NCBI RefSeq assembly: GCF_949987515.2
Contig: NW_027192658.1
Location: forward strand, 2,356,001 to 2,420,000
Length of the DNA stretch: 64,000 bases
Source of the DNA: Delphinus delphis
Lineage: Eukaryota > Chordata > Mammalia > Artiodactyla > Delphinidae
Reading direction: 5' to 3'
The notes beneath the pieces were generated by a model, which ran no database searches, was not told the DNA's origin, and was given only the letters and a program-made list of their open reading frames with translations. Every line of letters starts with the position of its first letter. Position 1 is the stretch's first letter. A program made the position numbers and the translations under genes. Below are positions 10,670-24,881 of this stretch, piece by piece.

Positions 10670-12249
10670 TTGGCCAAAAAGGGCGTATGCGTTTTTTCCT
10701 GAATATATTCAGGAAAAAACGCATACGCCCTTTTTGGCCAACCAAGCAAGCTTGCAAAGGAAATCTGCACTACAATGAAGTCTCACTTCCCCCCGGTCAA
10801 AAGGGCCATCTGAAAAAAGTGTAAAATCCAGAAAGGCAGGACAGGCCATGGAGAACTGGGAGCCTTGTTATGCTGATGGGCGGGATGTAAATTGCCAACA
10901 ACCACCCGGGAGAAGTGTATGGTGTTTCCTGAAACATCTAAAAAACAAAGCAACAGAACCTAGGGCACTTCCACTTATGGTCCTATAGCTTAGGGAAATT
11001 AAAATCAAAAAGACACAGCCACCCCAAAGTTTGGAAAGCCTCTGTTTACAAGAACCTCGTTTACAGTACAAGTTCAACATCGCAGAAAGTGAAAAATGGA
11101 TAAAGAACTTGTGGTATTTACTTACAAAGCAATATCACTCAGCAATGAAATCTGTGTCATCAGGCCCTTAGCAGCACAATGAGTGGATTCAGGTATGATG
11201 ATTCTAACTGAAATAAGTCACACAGAAAAAGAAACATCATAAGATATCAGTAATACACGGAATGTAAACTTGGCTACACAGGAACTGAATTACAGAACAG
11301 AACAGGGTCTCAAATTTAGAAAACCAACTTATGCTTGCTTAAGGGGAAAGGTGAGTTGGGGTGCTGCATAAAACCAGAGATTGAAATGAGCACAGATAAA
11401 GTTCCTTAAGTCAAATATGGAATAGACAAGAGCTACTCCTTGCTCAACGAAATGGACTCAACACCGCATATTAAACGCCTAAGAATGTACCTGACTAGTA
11501 AGTATCTTAAAATCTATGGATTGCTATGTCTCCGAAAGAGAATCAAGCATGTGTACAGGGGCATAAACGCAGCAGTGATAGGATTGGAGAGGTTCGGTGA
11601 GCAAATGAAGACCCTTTGAAGTCATATTGCATGGTACCCATTCCACGGGTTTCAACTACCCAGGTTTAAGGTATTCTTCCTTCAGCTAAAACATGCATGT
11701 GGAACCTAGAGTATGATCAACCATGTGATCGGGAGACGTGTTCAAATATGTCTCAGTTTTCCTCCCCTGGTACTCGGGTGCAACATTCCAGACGCTTTAC
11801 TAACACTCTCCCGAATTGGAGAGTCAGTCCCTTTAACCTCCTGTTTGGCCCAGTTTGCAATTTCTGCGGAAGATGAACAGGAATAGCGAGAACCAATGAG
11901 AGGCTAGCTGGAAGTGTCTGGACGGGCAAATTTAACTCTCATTTCCCACCAGGAAGAGGAATTAACCAAAGGCTCAGTGTGCCGTGCCGGAACCAGATTA
12001 GGGCCTGAAGCCATCCTGCGGTGTTGCGGCCAGCTCAAAAGAAAGCGAGTTGAAGAAAGGAGCTCAGGGGCACTGTAATTCACAAACCTGCAGAGTTATA
12101 AATGACAGCTATCGTCCAAAAATAGACTGAAGTAAGGCTGCCAAGAGGACTTGAAATCGGGGCAGAATTGCAGGAACCCGATTTCAGGAGGTAGACTGGA
12201 ATTGCATTGAAAGCATAGGAAAAGAGGCAGAACGTCCACAATGATGCAC
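10670..12249 (+). repeat. Satellite unit 7 (1,580 bp)
   Basis: Perfect palindrome. Private CCACCCGGG near 10,902 and TTGGAAAGCC near 11,033. The next unit contains the left limit of the 11-unit repeat. Confidence 0.92.
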
Positions 12250-13829
12250 TTGGACAAAAAGGGCGTATGCGTTTTTTCCTGAATATATTCAGGAAAAAAC
12301 GCATACGCCCTTTTTGGCCAACCAAGCAAGCTTGCAAAGGAAATCTGCACTACAATGAAGTCTCACTTCCCCCCGGTCAAAAGGGCCATCTGAAAAAAGT
12401 GTAAAATCCAGAAAGGCAGGACAGGCCATGGAGAACTGGGAGCCTTGTTATGCTGATGGGCGGGATGTAAATTGCCAACAACCACTCGGGAGAAGTGTAT
12501 GGTGTTTCCTGAAACATCTAAAAAACAAAGCAACAGAACCTAGGGCACTTCCACTTATGGTCCTATAGCTTAGGGAAATTAAAATCAAAAAGACACAGCC
12601 ACCCCAAAGTTTGGAACGGCTCTGTTTACAAGAACCTCGTTTACAGTACAAGTTCAACATCGCAGAAAGTGAAAAATGGATAAAGAACTTGTGGTATTTA
12701 CTTACAAAGCAATATCACTCAGCAATGAAATCTATGTCATCAGGCCCTTAGCAGCACAATGAGTGGATTCAGGTATGATGATTCTAACTGAAATAAGTCA
12801 CACAGAAGAAGAAACATCATAAGATATCAGTAATACACGGAATGGAAACTTGGCTACACAGGAACTGAATTACAGAACAGAACAGGGTCTCAAATTTAGA
12901 AAACCAACTTATTCTTGCTTAAGGGGAAAGGTGAGTTGGGGTGCTGCATAAAACCAGAGATTGAAATGAGCACAGATAAAGTTCCTTAAGCCAAATATGG
13001 AATAGACAAGAGCTACTCCTTGCTCAACGAAATGGACTCAACACCCCATATTAAACGCCTAAGAATGTACCTGACTAGTAAGTATCTTAAAACCTATGGA
13101 TTGCTATGTCTCCGAAAGAGAATCAAGCATGTGTACAGGGGCATAAACGCAGCAGTGATAGGATTGGAGAGGTTCGGTGAGCAAATGAAGACCCTTTGAA
13201 GTCATATTGCATGGTACCCATTCCACGGGTTTCAACTACCCAGGTTTAAGGTATTCTTCCTTCAGCTAAAACATGCATGTGGAACCTAGAGTATGATCAA
13301 CCATGTGATCGGGAGACGTGTTCAAATATGTCTCAGTTTTCCTCCACTGGTACTCGGGTGCAACATTCCAGACGCTTTACTAACACTCTCCCCACTTGGA
13401 GAGTCAGTCCCTTTAACCTCCTGTTTGGCCCAGTTTGCAATTTCTGCGGAAGATGAACAGGAATAGCGACAACCAATGAGAGGCTAGCTGGAGGTGTCTG
13501 GACGGGCAAATTTAACTCTCATTTCCCACCAGGAAGAGGAATTAACCAAAGGCTCAGCATGCCGGGCCGGAACCAGATTAGGGCCTGAAGCCATCCTGCG
13601 GTGTTGCGGCCAGGTCACAAGAAAGCAAGTTGAAGAAAGGAGCTCAGGGGCTCTGTAATTCACAAACCTGCAGAGTTATAAATGACAGCTATCGTCCAAA
13701 AATAGACTGAAGTAAGGCTGCCAAGAGGACTTGAAAGCGGGGCAGAATTGCAGGAAACCGATTTCAGGAGGTAGACTGGAATTGCATTGAAAGCATAGGA
13801 AAAGAGGCAGAACGTCCACAATGATGCAC
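12250..13829 (+). repeat. Satellite unit 8 (1,580 bp), left end of repeat copy A
   Basis: The palindrome has an A for C at 12,254 (TTGGACAAAA), breaking one pair. From 12,300 onward the sequence is shared with unit 19. Confidence 0.92.
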
Positions 13830-15408
13830 TTGGCCAAAAAGGGCGTATGCGTTTTTTCCTGAATATATTCAGGAAAAAACGCATACGCCCTTTTTGGCCA
13901 ACCAAGCAAGCTTGCAAAGGAAATCTGCACTACAATGAAGTCTCACTTCCCCCCGGTCAAAAGGGCCATCTGAAAAAAGTGTAAAATCCAGAAAGGCAGG
14001 ACAGGCCATGGAGAACTGGGAACCTTGTTATGCTGATGGGCGGGATGTAAATTGCCAACAACCACTCGGGAGAAGTGTATGGTGTTTCCTGAAACATCTA
14101 AAAAACAAAGCAACAGAACCTAGGGCAATTCCACTTATGGTCCTATAGCTTAGGGAAATTAAAATCAAAAAGACACAGCCACCCCAAAGTTTGGAACGGC
14201 TCTGTTTACAAGAACCTCGTTTACAGTACAAGTTCAACATCGCAGAAAGTGAAAAATGGATAAAGAAGTTGTGGTATTTACTTACAAAGCAATATCACTC
14301 AGCAATGAAATCTGTGTCATCAGGCCCTTAGCAGCACAATGAGTGGATTCAGGTATGATGATTCTAACTGAAGTAAGTCACACAGAAAAAGAAACATCAT
14401 AAGATATCAGTAATACACGGAATGTAAACTTGGCTACACAGGGACTGAATTACAGAACAGAACAGGGTCTCAAATTTAGAAAACCAACTTATGCTTGCTT
14501 AAGGGGAAAGGTGAGTTGGGGTGCTGCATAAAACCAGAGATTGAAATGAGCACAGATAAAGTTCCTTAAGTCAAATATGGAATAGACAAGAGCTACTCCT
14601 TGCTCAACGAAATGGACTCAACACCGCATATTAAACGCCTAAGAATGTACCTGACTAGTAAGTATCTTAAAACCTATGGATTGCTATGTCTCCGAAAGAG
14701 AATCAAGCATGTGTACAGGGGCATAAACGCAGCAGTGATAGGATTGGAGAGGTTCGGTGAGCAAATGAAGACCCTTTGAAGTCATATTGCATGGTACCCA
14801 TTGTACGGGTCTTAACTCTCCAGGTTTAAGGTATTCTTCCTTCAGCTAAAACATGCATGTGGAACCCAAGTATGATCAACCATGTGAACGGGAGACGTGT
14901 TCAAATATGTCTCAGTTTTCCTCCCCTGGTACTCGGGTGCAACATTCCAGACGCTTTACTAACACTCTCCCCACTTGGAGAGTCAGCGCCTTTAACCTCC
15001 TGTTTGGCCCAGTTTGCAATTTCTGCGGAAGATGAACAGGAATAGCGAGAACCAATGAGAGACTAGTTGGAGGTGTCTGGACGGGCAAATTTAACTCTCA
15101 TTTCCCACCAGGAAGAGGAAATAACCAAAGGCTCAGCGTGTCCTGCCGGAACCAGATTAGGGCCTGAAGCCAGCCTGCGGTGTTGCGGCCAGGTCACAAT
15201 AAAGCAAGTTGAAGAAAGGAGCTCAGGGACACTGTAATTCACAAACCTGCAGAGTTAAAAATGACAGCTATCGTCCAAAAATAGACTGAAGTAAGGCTGC
15301 CAAGAGGACTTGAAAGCGGGGCAGAATTGCAGGAAACCGATTTCAGGAGGTAGACTGGAATTGCATTGAAAGCATAGGAAAATAGGCAGAACGTCCACAA
15401 TGATGCAC
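13830..15408 (+). repeat. Satellite unit 9 (1,579 bp)
   Basis: Perfect palindrome. Diagnostic GGGAACCTTG near 14,018, GAAGTAAGTC near 14,370 and TTGTACGGG near 14,801. Pairs with unit 20; the only difference I saw is at 14,506. Confidence 0.92.
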
Positions 15409-16986
15409 TTGGCCAAAAAGGGCGTATGCGTTTTTTCCTGAATATATTCAGGAAAAAACGCATACGCCCTTTTTGGCCAACCAAGCAAGCTTGCAAAGGA
15501 AATCTGCACTACAATGAAGTCTCACTTCCCCCCGGTCAAAAGGGCCATCTGAAAAAAGTGTAAAATCCAGAAAGGCAGGACAGGCCATGGAGAACTGGGA
15601 GCCTTGTTATGCTGATGGGCGGGATGTAAATTGCCAACAGACATTCGGGAGAAGTGTATGGTGTTTCCTGAAACATCTAAAAAACAAAGCAACAGAGCCT
15701 AGGGCACTGCCACTTATGGTCCTATAGCTTAGGGAAATTAAAATCAAAAACACAGCCACCCCAAAGTTTGGAAAGCCTCTGTTTACAAGAACCTCGTTTA
15801 CAGTACAAGTTCAACATCGCAGAAAGTGAAAAATGGATAAAGAACTTGTGGTATTTACTTACAAAGCAATATCACTCAGCAATGAAATCTATGTCATCAG
15901 GCCCTTAACAGCACAATGAGTGGATTCAGGTATGATGATTCTAACTGAAATAAGTCACACAGAAAAAGAAACATCATAAGATATCAGTAATACACGGAAT
16001 GTAAACTTGGCTACACAGGAACTGAATTACAGAACAGAACAGGGTCTCAAATTTAGAAAACCAACTTATGCTTGCTTAAGGGGAAAGGTGAGTTGTGGTG
16101 CTGCATAAAACCAGAGATTGAAATGAGCACAGATAAAGTTCCTTAAGTCAAATATGGAATAGACAAGAGCTACTCCTTGCTCAACGAAATGGACTCAACA
16201 CCGCATATTAAACGCCTAAGAATGTACCTGACTAGTAAGTATCTTAAAACCTATGGATTGCTATGACTCCAAAAGAGAATCAAGCATGTGTACAGGGGCA
16301 TAAACGCAGCAGTGATAGGATTGGAGAGGTTCGGTGAGCAAATGAAGACCCTTTGAAGTCATATTGCATGGTACCCATTCCACGGGTTTCAACTACCCAG
16401 GTTTAAGGTATTCTTCCTTCAGCTAAAACATGCATGTGGAACCTAGAGTATGATCAACCATGTGATCGGGAGACGTGTTCAAATATGTCTCAGTTTTCCT
16501 CCACTGGTACTCGGGTGCAACATTCCAGACGCTTTACTAACACTCTCCCCACTTGGAGAGTCAGTCCCTTTAACCTCCTGTTTGGCCCAGTTTGCAATTT
16601 CTGCGGAAGATGAACAGGAATAGCGACAACCAATGAGAGGCTACCTGGAGGTGTCTGGACGGGCAAATTTAACTCTCATTTCCCACCAGGAAGAGGAATT
16701 AACCAAAGGCTCAGCATGCCGGGCCGGAACCAGATTAGGGCCTGAAGCCATCCTGCGGTGTGGCGGCCAGGTCACAAGAAAGCGAGTTGAAGAAAGGAGC
16801 TCAGGGGCTCTGTAATTCACAAACCTGCAGAGTTATAAATGACAGCTATCGTCCAAAAATAGACTGAAGTAAGGCTGCCAAGAGGACTTGAAAGCGGGGC
16901 AGAATTGCAGGAAACCGATTTCAGGAGGTAGACTGGAATTGCATTGAAAGCATAGGAAAAGAGGCAGAACGTCCACAATGATGCAC
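15409..16986 (+). repeat. Satellite unit 10 (1,578 bp)
   Basis: Perfect palindrome. A two-base deletion gives ATCAAAAACACAGCC near 15,743; ACATTCGGG near 15,641. Pairs with unit 21, no difference seen. Confidence 0.92.
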
Positions 16987-18564
16987 TTGGCCAAAAAGGG
17001 CGTATGCGTTTTTTCCTGAATATATTCAGGAAAAAACGCATACGCCCTTTTTGGCCAACCAAGCAAGCTTGCAAAGGAAATCTGCACTACAATGAAGTCT
17101 CACTTCCCCACGGTCAAAAGGGCCATCTGAAAAAAGTGTAAAATCCAGAAAGGCAGGACAGGCCATGGAGAACTGGGAGCCTTGTTATGCTGATGGGCGG
17201 GATGTAAATTGCCAACAACCTCTCGGGAGAAGTGTATGGTGTTTCCTGAAACATCTAAAAAACAAAGCAACAGAGCCTATGGCACTGCCACTTATGGTCC
17301 TATAGCTTAGGGAAATTAAAATCAAAAAGACACAGCCACCCCAAAGTTTGGAATGGCTCTGTTTACAAGAACCTCGTTTACAGTACAAGTTCAACATCGC
17401 AGAAAGTGAAAAATGGATAAAGAAGTTGTGGTATTCACTTACAAAGCAATATCACTCAGCAATGAAATCTGTGTCATCAGGCCCTTAGCAGCACAATGAG
17501 TGGATTCAGGTATGATGATTCTAACTGAAATAAGTCACACAGAAAAAGAAACATCATAAGATATCAGTAATACACGGAATGTAAACTTGGCTACACAGGA
17601 ACTGAATTACAGAACAGAACAGGGTCTCAAATTTAGAAAACCAACTTATGCTTGCTTAAGGGTAAAGGTGAGTTGGGGTGCTGCATAAAACCAGAGATTG
17701 AAATGAGCACAGATAAAGTTCCTTAAGTCAAATATGGAATAGACAAGAGCTACTCCTTGCTCAACGAAATGGACTCAACACCGCATATTAAACGCCTAAG
17801 AACGTACCTGACTAGTAAGTATCTTAAAACCTATGGATTGCTATGTCTCCAAAAGAGAATCAAGCATGTGTACAGGGGCATAAACGCAGCAGTGAAAGGA
17901 TTGGAGAGGTTCTGTGAGCAAATGAAGACCCTTTGAAGTCATATTGCATGGTACCCCTTCCACGGGTTTCAACTACCCAGGTTTAAGGTATTCTTCCTTC
18001 AGCTAAAACATGCATGTGGAACCCAAGTATGATCAACCATGTGATTGGGAGACGTGTTCAAATATGTCTCAGTTTTCGTACCCTGGTACTTGGGTGCAAC
18101 ATTCCAGACACTTTACTAACACTCTCCCCACTTGGAGAGTCAGTCCCTTTAACCTCCTGTTTGGCCCAGTTTGCAATTTCTGTGGAAATGAACAGGAATA
18201 GCGAGAACCAATGAGAGACTAGCTGGAGGTGTCTGGATGGGCAAATTTAACTCTCATTTCCCACCAGGAAGAGGAAATAACCAAAGGCTCAGCGTGCCGG
18301 GCCGGACCCAGATTAGGGCCTGAAGACATCCTGCGGTGTTGCGGCCAGGTCACTAGAAAGCGAGTTAAAGAAAGGAGCTCAGGAGCACTGTAATTCACAA
18401 ACCTGCAGAGTTATAAATGACAGCTATCGTCCAAAAATAGACTGAAGTAAGGCTGCCAAGAGGACTTGAAAGCGGGGCAGAATTGCAGGAAACCGATTTC
18501 AGGAGGTAGACTGGAATTGCATTGAAAGCATAGGAAAAGAGGCAGAACGTCCACAATGATGCAC
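16987..18564 (+). repeat. Satellite unit 11 (1,578 bp)
   Basis: Perfect palindrome. It has CTTCCCCACGG near 17,102, AAGAACGTACC near 17,799, and a one-base deletion in GTGGAAATGAAC near 18,182. Pairs with unit 22. Confidence 0.92.
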
Positions 18565-20142
18565 TTGGCCAAGAAGGGCGTATGCGTTTTTTCCTGAATA
18601 TATTCAGGAAAAAACGCATACGCCCTTTTTGGCCAACCAAGCAAGCTTGCAAAGGAAATCTGCACTACAATGAAGTCTCACTTCTCCCCGGTCAAAAGGG
18701 CCATCTGAAAAAAGTGTAAAATCCAGAAAGGCAGGACAGGCCATGGAGAACTGGGAGCCTTGTTATGCTGATGGGCGGGATGTAAATTACCAACAGACAC
18801 TCAGGAAAAGTGTATGGTGTTTCCTGAAACATCTAAAAAACAAAGCAACAGAGCCTAGGGCATTGCCACTTATGGTCCTATAGCTTAGGGAAATTAAAAT
18901 CAAAAAGACACAGCCACCCCAAAGTTTGGGATGCCTCTGTTTACAAGAACCTCGTTTACAGTACAAGTTCAACATCGCAGAAATTGAAAAATGGATAAAG
19001 AAGTTGTGGTATTTACTTACAAAGCAATATCACTCAGCAATGAAATCTGTGTCATCAGGCCCTTAGCAGCACAATGAGTGGATTCAGGTATGATGATTCT
19101 AACTGAAATAAGTCACACAGAAAAAGAAACATCATAAGATATCAGTAATACACGGAATGGAAACTTGGCTACACAGGAACTGAATTACAGAACAGAACAG
19201 GGTCTCAAATTTAGAAAACCAACTTATGCTTGCTTAAGGGGAAAGGTGAGTTGGGGTGCTGCATAAAACCAGAGATTGAAATGAGCACAGATAAAGTTCC
19301 TTAAGCCAAATATGGAATAGACAAGAGCTACTCCTTGCTCAACGAAATGGACTCAACACCCCATATTAAACGCCTAAGAATGTACCTGACTAGTAAGTAT
19401 CTTAAAACCTATGGATTGCTATGTCTCTGAAAGAGAATCAAGCATGTGTACAGGGGCATAAACGCAGCAGTGATAGGATTGGAGAGGTTCGGTGAGCAAA
19501 TGAAGACCCTTTGAAGTCATATTGCATGGTACCCATTCCACGGGTTTCAACTACCCAGGTTTTAGGTATTCTTCCTCAGCTAAAAGATGCATGTGGAACC
19601 CAAGTATGATCAACTATGTGAACGGGAGACGTGTTCAAATATGTCTCAGTTTTCCTACCCTGGTACTCGGGTGCAACATTCCAGACGCTTTACTAACACT
19701 CTCCCCACTTGGAGAGTCAGCACCTTTAACCTCCTGTTTGGCCCAGTTTGCAATTTCTGCGGAAGATGAACAGGAATAGCGAGAACCAATGAGAGACTAG
19801 CTGGAGGTGTCTGGACGGGCAAATTTAACTCTCATTTCCCACCAGGAAGAGGAAATAACCAAAGGCTCAGCGTGCCGGGCCGGAACAAGATTAGGGCCTG
19901 AAGCCATCCTGCGGTGTTGCGGCCAGGTCACAAGAAAGCGAGTTGAAGAAAGGAGCTCAGGGGCACTGTAATTCACAAACCTGCAGAGTTATAAATGAGA
20001 GCTATCGTCCAAAAATAGACTGAAGTAAGGCTGCCAAGAGGACTTGAAAGCGGGGCAGAATTGCAGGAAACCGATTTCAGGAGGTAGACTGGAATTGCAT
20101 TGAAAGCATAGGAAAAGAGGCAGAACGTCCACAATGATGCAC
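18565..20142 (+). repeat. Satellite unit 12 (1,578 bp)
   Basis: The palindrome has G for A in GGCCAAGAAGGG. Variants CTTCTCCCCGG near 18,682 and ACTCAGGAAAAG near 18,799. Differs from unit 23 at 18,863 and 18,865. A one-base deletion gives TTCTTCCTCAGC near 19,569. Confidence 0.92.
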
Positions 20143-21722
20143 TTGGCCAAAAAGGGCGTATGCGTTTTTTCCTGAATATATTCAGGAAAAAACGCATACG
20201 CCCTTTTTGGCCAACCAAGCAAGCTTGCAAAGGAAATCTGCACTACAATGAAGTCTCACTTCCCCCCGGTCAAAAGGGCCATCTGAAAAAAGTGTAAAAT
20301 CCAGAAAGGCAGGACAGGCCATGGAGAACTGGGAGCCTTGTTATGCTGATGGGCGGGATGTAAATTGCCAACAACCACTCTGGAGAAGTGTATGGTGTTT
20401 CCTGAAACATCTAAAAAACAAAGCAACAGAACCTAGGGCACTTCCACTTATGGTCCTATAGCTTAGGGAAATTAAAATCAAAAAGCCACAGCCACCCCAA
20501 AGTTTGGAACGGCTCTCTTTACAAGAACCTCGTTTACAGTACAAGTTCAACATCGCAGAAAGTGAAAAATGGATAAAGAACTTGTGGTACTTACGTACAA
20601 TGCAGTATCACTCAGCAATGAAATCTATGTCATCAGGCCCGTAGCAGCATAATGAGTGGATTCAGGTACGATGATTCTAACTGAAATAAGTCACACAGAA
20701 AAAGAAACATCATAAGATATCACTAATACACGGAATGTAAACTTGGCTACACAGGAACTGAATTACAGAACAGAACAGGGTCTCAAATTTAGAAAACCAA
20801 CTTATGCTTGCTTAAGGGGAAAGGTGAGTTGGGGTGCTGCATAAAACCAGAGATTGAAATGAGCACAGATAAAGTTCCTTAAGCCAGATATGGAATAGAC
20901 AAGAGCTACTCCTTGCTCAACGAAATGGACTCAACACCCCATATTAAACGCCTAAGAATGTACCTGACTAGTAAGTATCTTAAAACCTATGGATTGCTAT
21001 GTCTCCGAAGGAGAATCAAGCATGTGTACAGGGGCATAAACGCAGCAGTGATAGGATTGGAGAGGTTCGGTGAGCAAATGAAGACCCTTTGAAGTCATAT
21101 TGCATGGTACCCATTACACGGGTTTCAACTACCCAGGTTTTAGGTATTCTTCCTTCAGCTAAAACATGCATGTGGAACCTAGAGTATGATCAACCATGTG
21201 ATCGGGAGACGTGTTCAAATATGTCTCAGTTTTCCTCCCCTGGTACTCGGGTGCAACATTCCAGACTCTTTACTAACACTCTCCCCACTTGGAGAGTGAG
21301 CGCCTTTAACCTCCTGTTTGGCACAGTTTGCAATTTCTGCGGAAGATGAACAGGAATGGCGAGAACCAATGAGAGGCTAGCTGGAGGTGTCTGGACGGGC
21401 AAATTTAACTCTCATTTCCCACCAGGAAGAGGAAATAACCAAAGGATCAGCGTGCCGTAGTGGAACCAGATTAGGGCCTGAAGCCATCCTGCGGTGTTGC
21501 GGCCAGCTCAAAAGAAAGCGAGTTGAAGAAAGGAGCTCAGGGGCACTGTAATTCACAAACCTGCAGAGTTATAAATGACAGCTATCGTCCAAAAATAGAC
21601 TGAAGTAAGGCTGCCAAGAGGACTTGAAAGCGGAGCAGAATTGCAGGAAACCGATTTCAGGAGGTAGACTGGAATTGCATTGAAAGCATAGGAAAAGAGG
21701 CAGAATGTCCACAATGATGCAC
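20143..21722 (+). repeat. Satellite unit 13 (1,580 bp)
   Basis: Perfect palindrome. Carries GGTACTTACGTACAATGC near 20,586, which is closer to the L1 original than the GGTATTTACTTACAAAGC of most units, so it may be an older variant. Pairs with unit 24. Confidence 0.92.
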
Positions 21723-23302
21723 TTGGCCAAAAAGGGCGTATGCGTTTTTTCCTGAATATATTCAGGAAAAAAACGCATACGCCCTTTTTGGCCAACCAAG
21801 CAAGCTTGCAAAGGAAATCTGCACTACAATGAAGTCTCACTTCCCCCCGGTCAAAAGGGCCATCTGAAAAAAGTGTAAAATCCAGAAAGGCAGGACAGGC
21901 CATGGAGAACTGGGAGCCTTGTTATGCTGATGGGCGGGATGTAAATTGCCAACAACCACTCGGGAGAAGTGTATGGTGTTTCCTGAAACATCTAAAAAAC
22001 AAAGGAACAGAGCCTAGGGCACTGCCACTTATGGTCCTATAGCTTAGGGAAATTAAAATCAAAAAGACACAGCCACCCCAAAGTTTGGAACGGCTCTGTT
22101 TACAAGAACCTCGTTTACAGTACAAGTTCAACATCGCAGAAAGTGAAAAATGGATAAAGAAGTTGTGGTATTTACTTACAAAGCAATATCACTCAGCAAT
22201 GAAATCTGTGTCATCAGGCCCTTAGCAGCACAATGAGTGGATTCAGGTATGATGATTCTAACTGAAATAAGTCACACAGAAAAAGAAACATCATAAGATA
22301 TCAGTAATACACGGAATGGAAACTTGACTACACAGGAACTGAATTACAGAACAGAACAGGGTCTCAAATTTAGAAAACCAACTTATGCTTGCTTAAGGGG
22401 AAAGGTGAGTTGGGGTGCTGCATAAAACCAGAGATTGAAATGAGCACAGATAAAGTTCCTTAAGCCAAATATGGAATAGACAAGAGCTACTCCTTGCTCA
22501 ACGAAATGGACTCAACAACCCATATTAAATGCCTAAGAATGTACCTGACTAGTAAATATCTTAAAACCTATGGATTGCTATGTCTCCGAAAGAGAATCAA
22601 GCATGTGTACAGGGGCATAAACGCAGCAGTGATAGGATTGGAGAGGTTCGGTGAGCAAATGAAGACCCTTTGAAGTCATATTGCATGGTACCCATTCCAC
22701 GGGTTTCAAATACACAGGTTTAAGGTGTTCTTCCTTCAGCTAAAAGATGCATGTGGAACCCAAGTATGATCAACTATGTGAACGGGAGACGTGTTCAAAT
22801 ATGTCTCAGTTTTCCTACCCTGGTACTCAGGTGCAACATTCCAGATGCTTTACTAACAGTCTCCCCACTTGGAGAGTCAGCACCTTTAACCTCCTGTTTG
22901 GCCCAGTTTGCAATTTCTGCGGAAGATGAACAGGAATAGCGAGAACCAATGAGAGACTAGCTGGAGGTGTCTCGACGGGCAAATTTAACTCTCATTTCCC
23001 ACCAGGAAGAGGAATTAACCAAAGGCTCAGCGTGCCGTACCGGAACCAGATTAGGGCCTGAAGCCATCCTGCGGTGTTGCGGCCAGGTCACAAGAAAGCG
23101 AGTTGAAGAAAGGAGCTCAGGGGCACTGTAATTCAAAAACCTGCAGAGTTATAAATGACAGCTATCGTCCAAAAATATACTGAAGTAAGGCTGCCAAGAG
23201 GACTTGAAAGCGGGGCAGAATTGCAGGAAACCGATTTCAGGAGGTAGACTGGAATTGCATTGAAAGCACATGAAGAGAGTCAGAAACTCGACAATGATGC
23301 AC
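21723..23302 (+). repeat. Satellite unit 14 (1,580 bp)
   Basis: The palindrome is 73 bases: the right arm has seven A where the left has six T. This shifts the antisense open frame into a 116-codon one, which is one reason I do not believe that frame is a gene. Pairs with unit 25. Confidence 0.92.
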
Positions 23303-24881
23303 TTGGCCAAAAAGGGCGTATGTGTTTTTTCCTGAATATATTCAGGAAAAAACGCATACGCACTTTTTGGCCAACCAAGCAAGCTTGCAAAGGAAATCTG
23401 CACTACAATGAAGTCTCACTTCCACCCGGTCAAAAGGACCATCTGAAAAAAGTGTAAAATCCAGAAAGGCACGACAGGCCATGGAGAACTGGGAGCCTTC
23501 TTATGCTGATGGGCGGGATGTAAATTGCCAACAGCCACTCTGGAGAAGTGTATGGTGTTTCCTGAAACATCTAAAAAACAAAGCAACAGACCCTAGGGCA
23601 CTTCCACTTATGGTCCTATAGCTTAGGGAAATTAAAATCAAAAAGACACAGCCACCCCAATGTTTGGGACGGCTCTGTTTACAAGAACCTCGTTTACGGT
23701 ACAAGTTCAATATCGCAGAAAGTGAAAAATGGATAAAGAACCTGTGGTACTTACGTACAATGCAATATCACACAGCAATGAAATCTATGTCATAAGGCCA
23801 GTAGCATCACAATGAGTGGATTCAGGTACGATGATTCTAACTGAAATAAGTCACACAGAAAAAGAAACATCATAAGATATCACTAATACACGGAATGTAA
23901 ACTTGGCTACACAGGAACTGCATTCCAAAACAGAACAGGGTCTCAAATTTAGAAAACCAACTTATGCTTGCTTAAGGGGAAAGGTGAGTTGGGGTGCTGC
24001 ATAAAACCAGAGATTGAAATGAGCACAGATAAAGTTCCTTAAGCCAAATATGGAATAGACAAGAGCTACTCCTTGCTCAACGAAATGGACTCAAAACCCC
24101 ATATTAAACCTCTAAGAATGTACCTGACTAGTAAGTATCTTAAAACCTATGGATTGCTATGTCTCCAAAAGAGAATCAAGCATGTGTACAGGGGCATAAA
24201 CGCAGCAGTGATAGGATTGGAGAGGTTCGGTGAGCAAATGAAGACCCTTTGAAGTCATATTGCATGGTACCCATTCCACGGGTCTCAACTCTCCAGGTTT
24301 AAGGTATTCTTCTTCAGCTAAAACATGCATGTGGAACCCAGAGTATGATCAACCATGTGATCGGGAGACGTGTTCAAATATGTCTCAGTTTTCCTCCCCT
24401 GGTACTCGGGTGCAACATTCCAGACGCTTTACTAACACTCTCCCGACTTGGAGAGTCAGTCCCTTTAACCTCCTGTTTGGCCCAGTTTGCAATTTCTGCG
24501 GAAGGTGAACAGGAATAGCGAGAACCAATGAGAGGTTAGCTGGAGGTGTCTGGACGGGCAAATTTAACTCTCATTTCCCACCAGGAAGAGGAATTAACCA
24601 AAGGCTCAGCGTGCCGTGCCGGAACCAGATTAGGGCCTGAAGCCATCCTGCGGTGTTGCGGCCAGCTCACAAGGAAGCGAGTTGAAGAAAGGAGCTCAGG
24701 GGCACTGTAATTCACAAACCTGCAGAGTTATAAATGACAGCTATCGTCCAAAAATAGACTGAAGTAAGGCTGCCAAGAGGAATTGAAAGCGGGGCAGAAT
24801 TGCAGGAAACCGATTTCAGGAGGTAGACTGGAATTGCATTGAAAGCATAAGAAAAGAGGCAGAACGTCCACAATGATGCAC
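23303..24881 (+). repeat. Satellite unit 15 (1,579 bp), archaic-variant class
   Basis: The palindrome arms have two mismatches (TATGTG on the left, CGCACTTTTT on the right). The sequence just before it (GCACATGAAGAGAG at 23,267 and CTCGACAATG at 23,287) resembles the divergent long units at 56,800-56,840 more than ordinary units. Differs from unit 26 at 23,548 and 24,782. Unit 34 is a third member of the class. Confidence 0.9.

Noticed and set aside
21553..21903. 116-codon antisense open frame over the palindrome, and its 80-85-codon relatives in nearly every unit
   Set aside because: They exist because the unit repeats. The frame changes with single-base indels (7,433; 9,014; 21,770) without any compensation, and much of the sequence is antisense L1 plus a palindrome.
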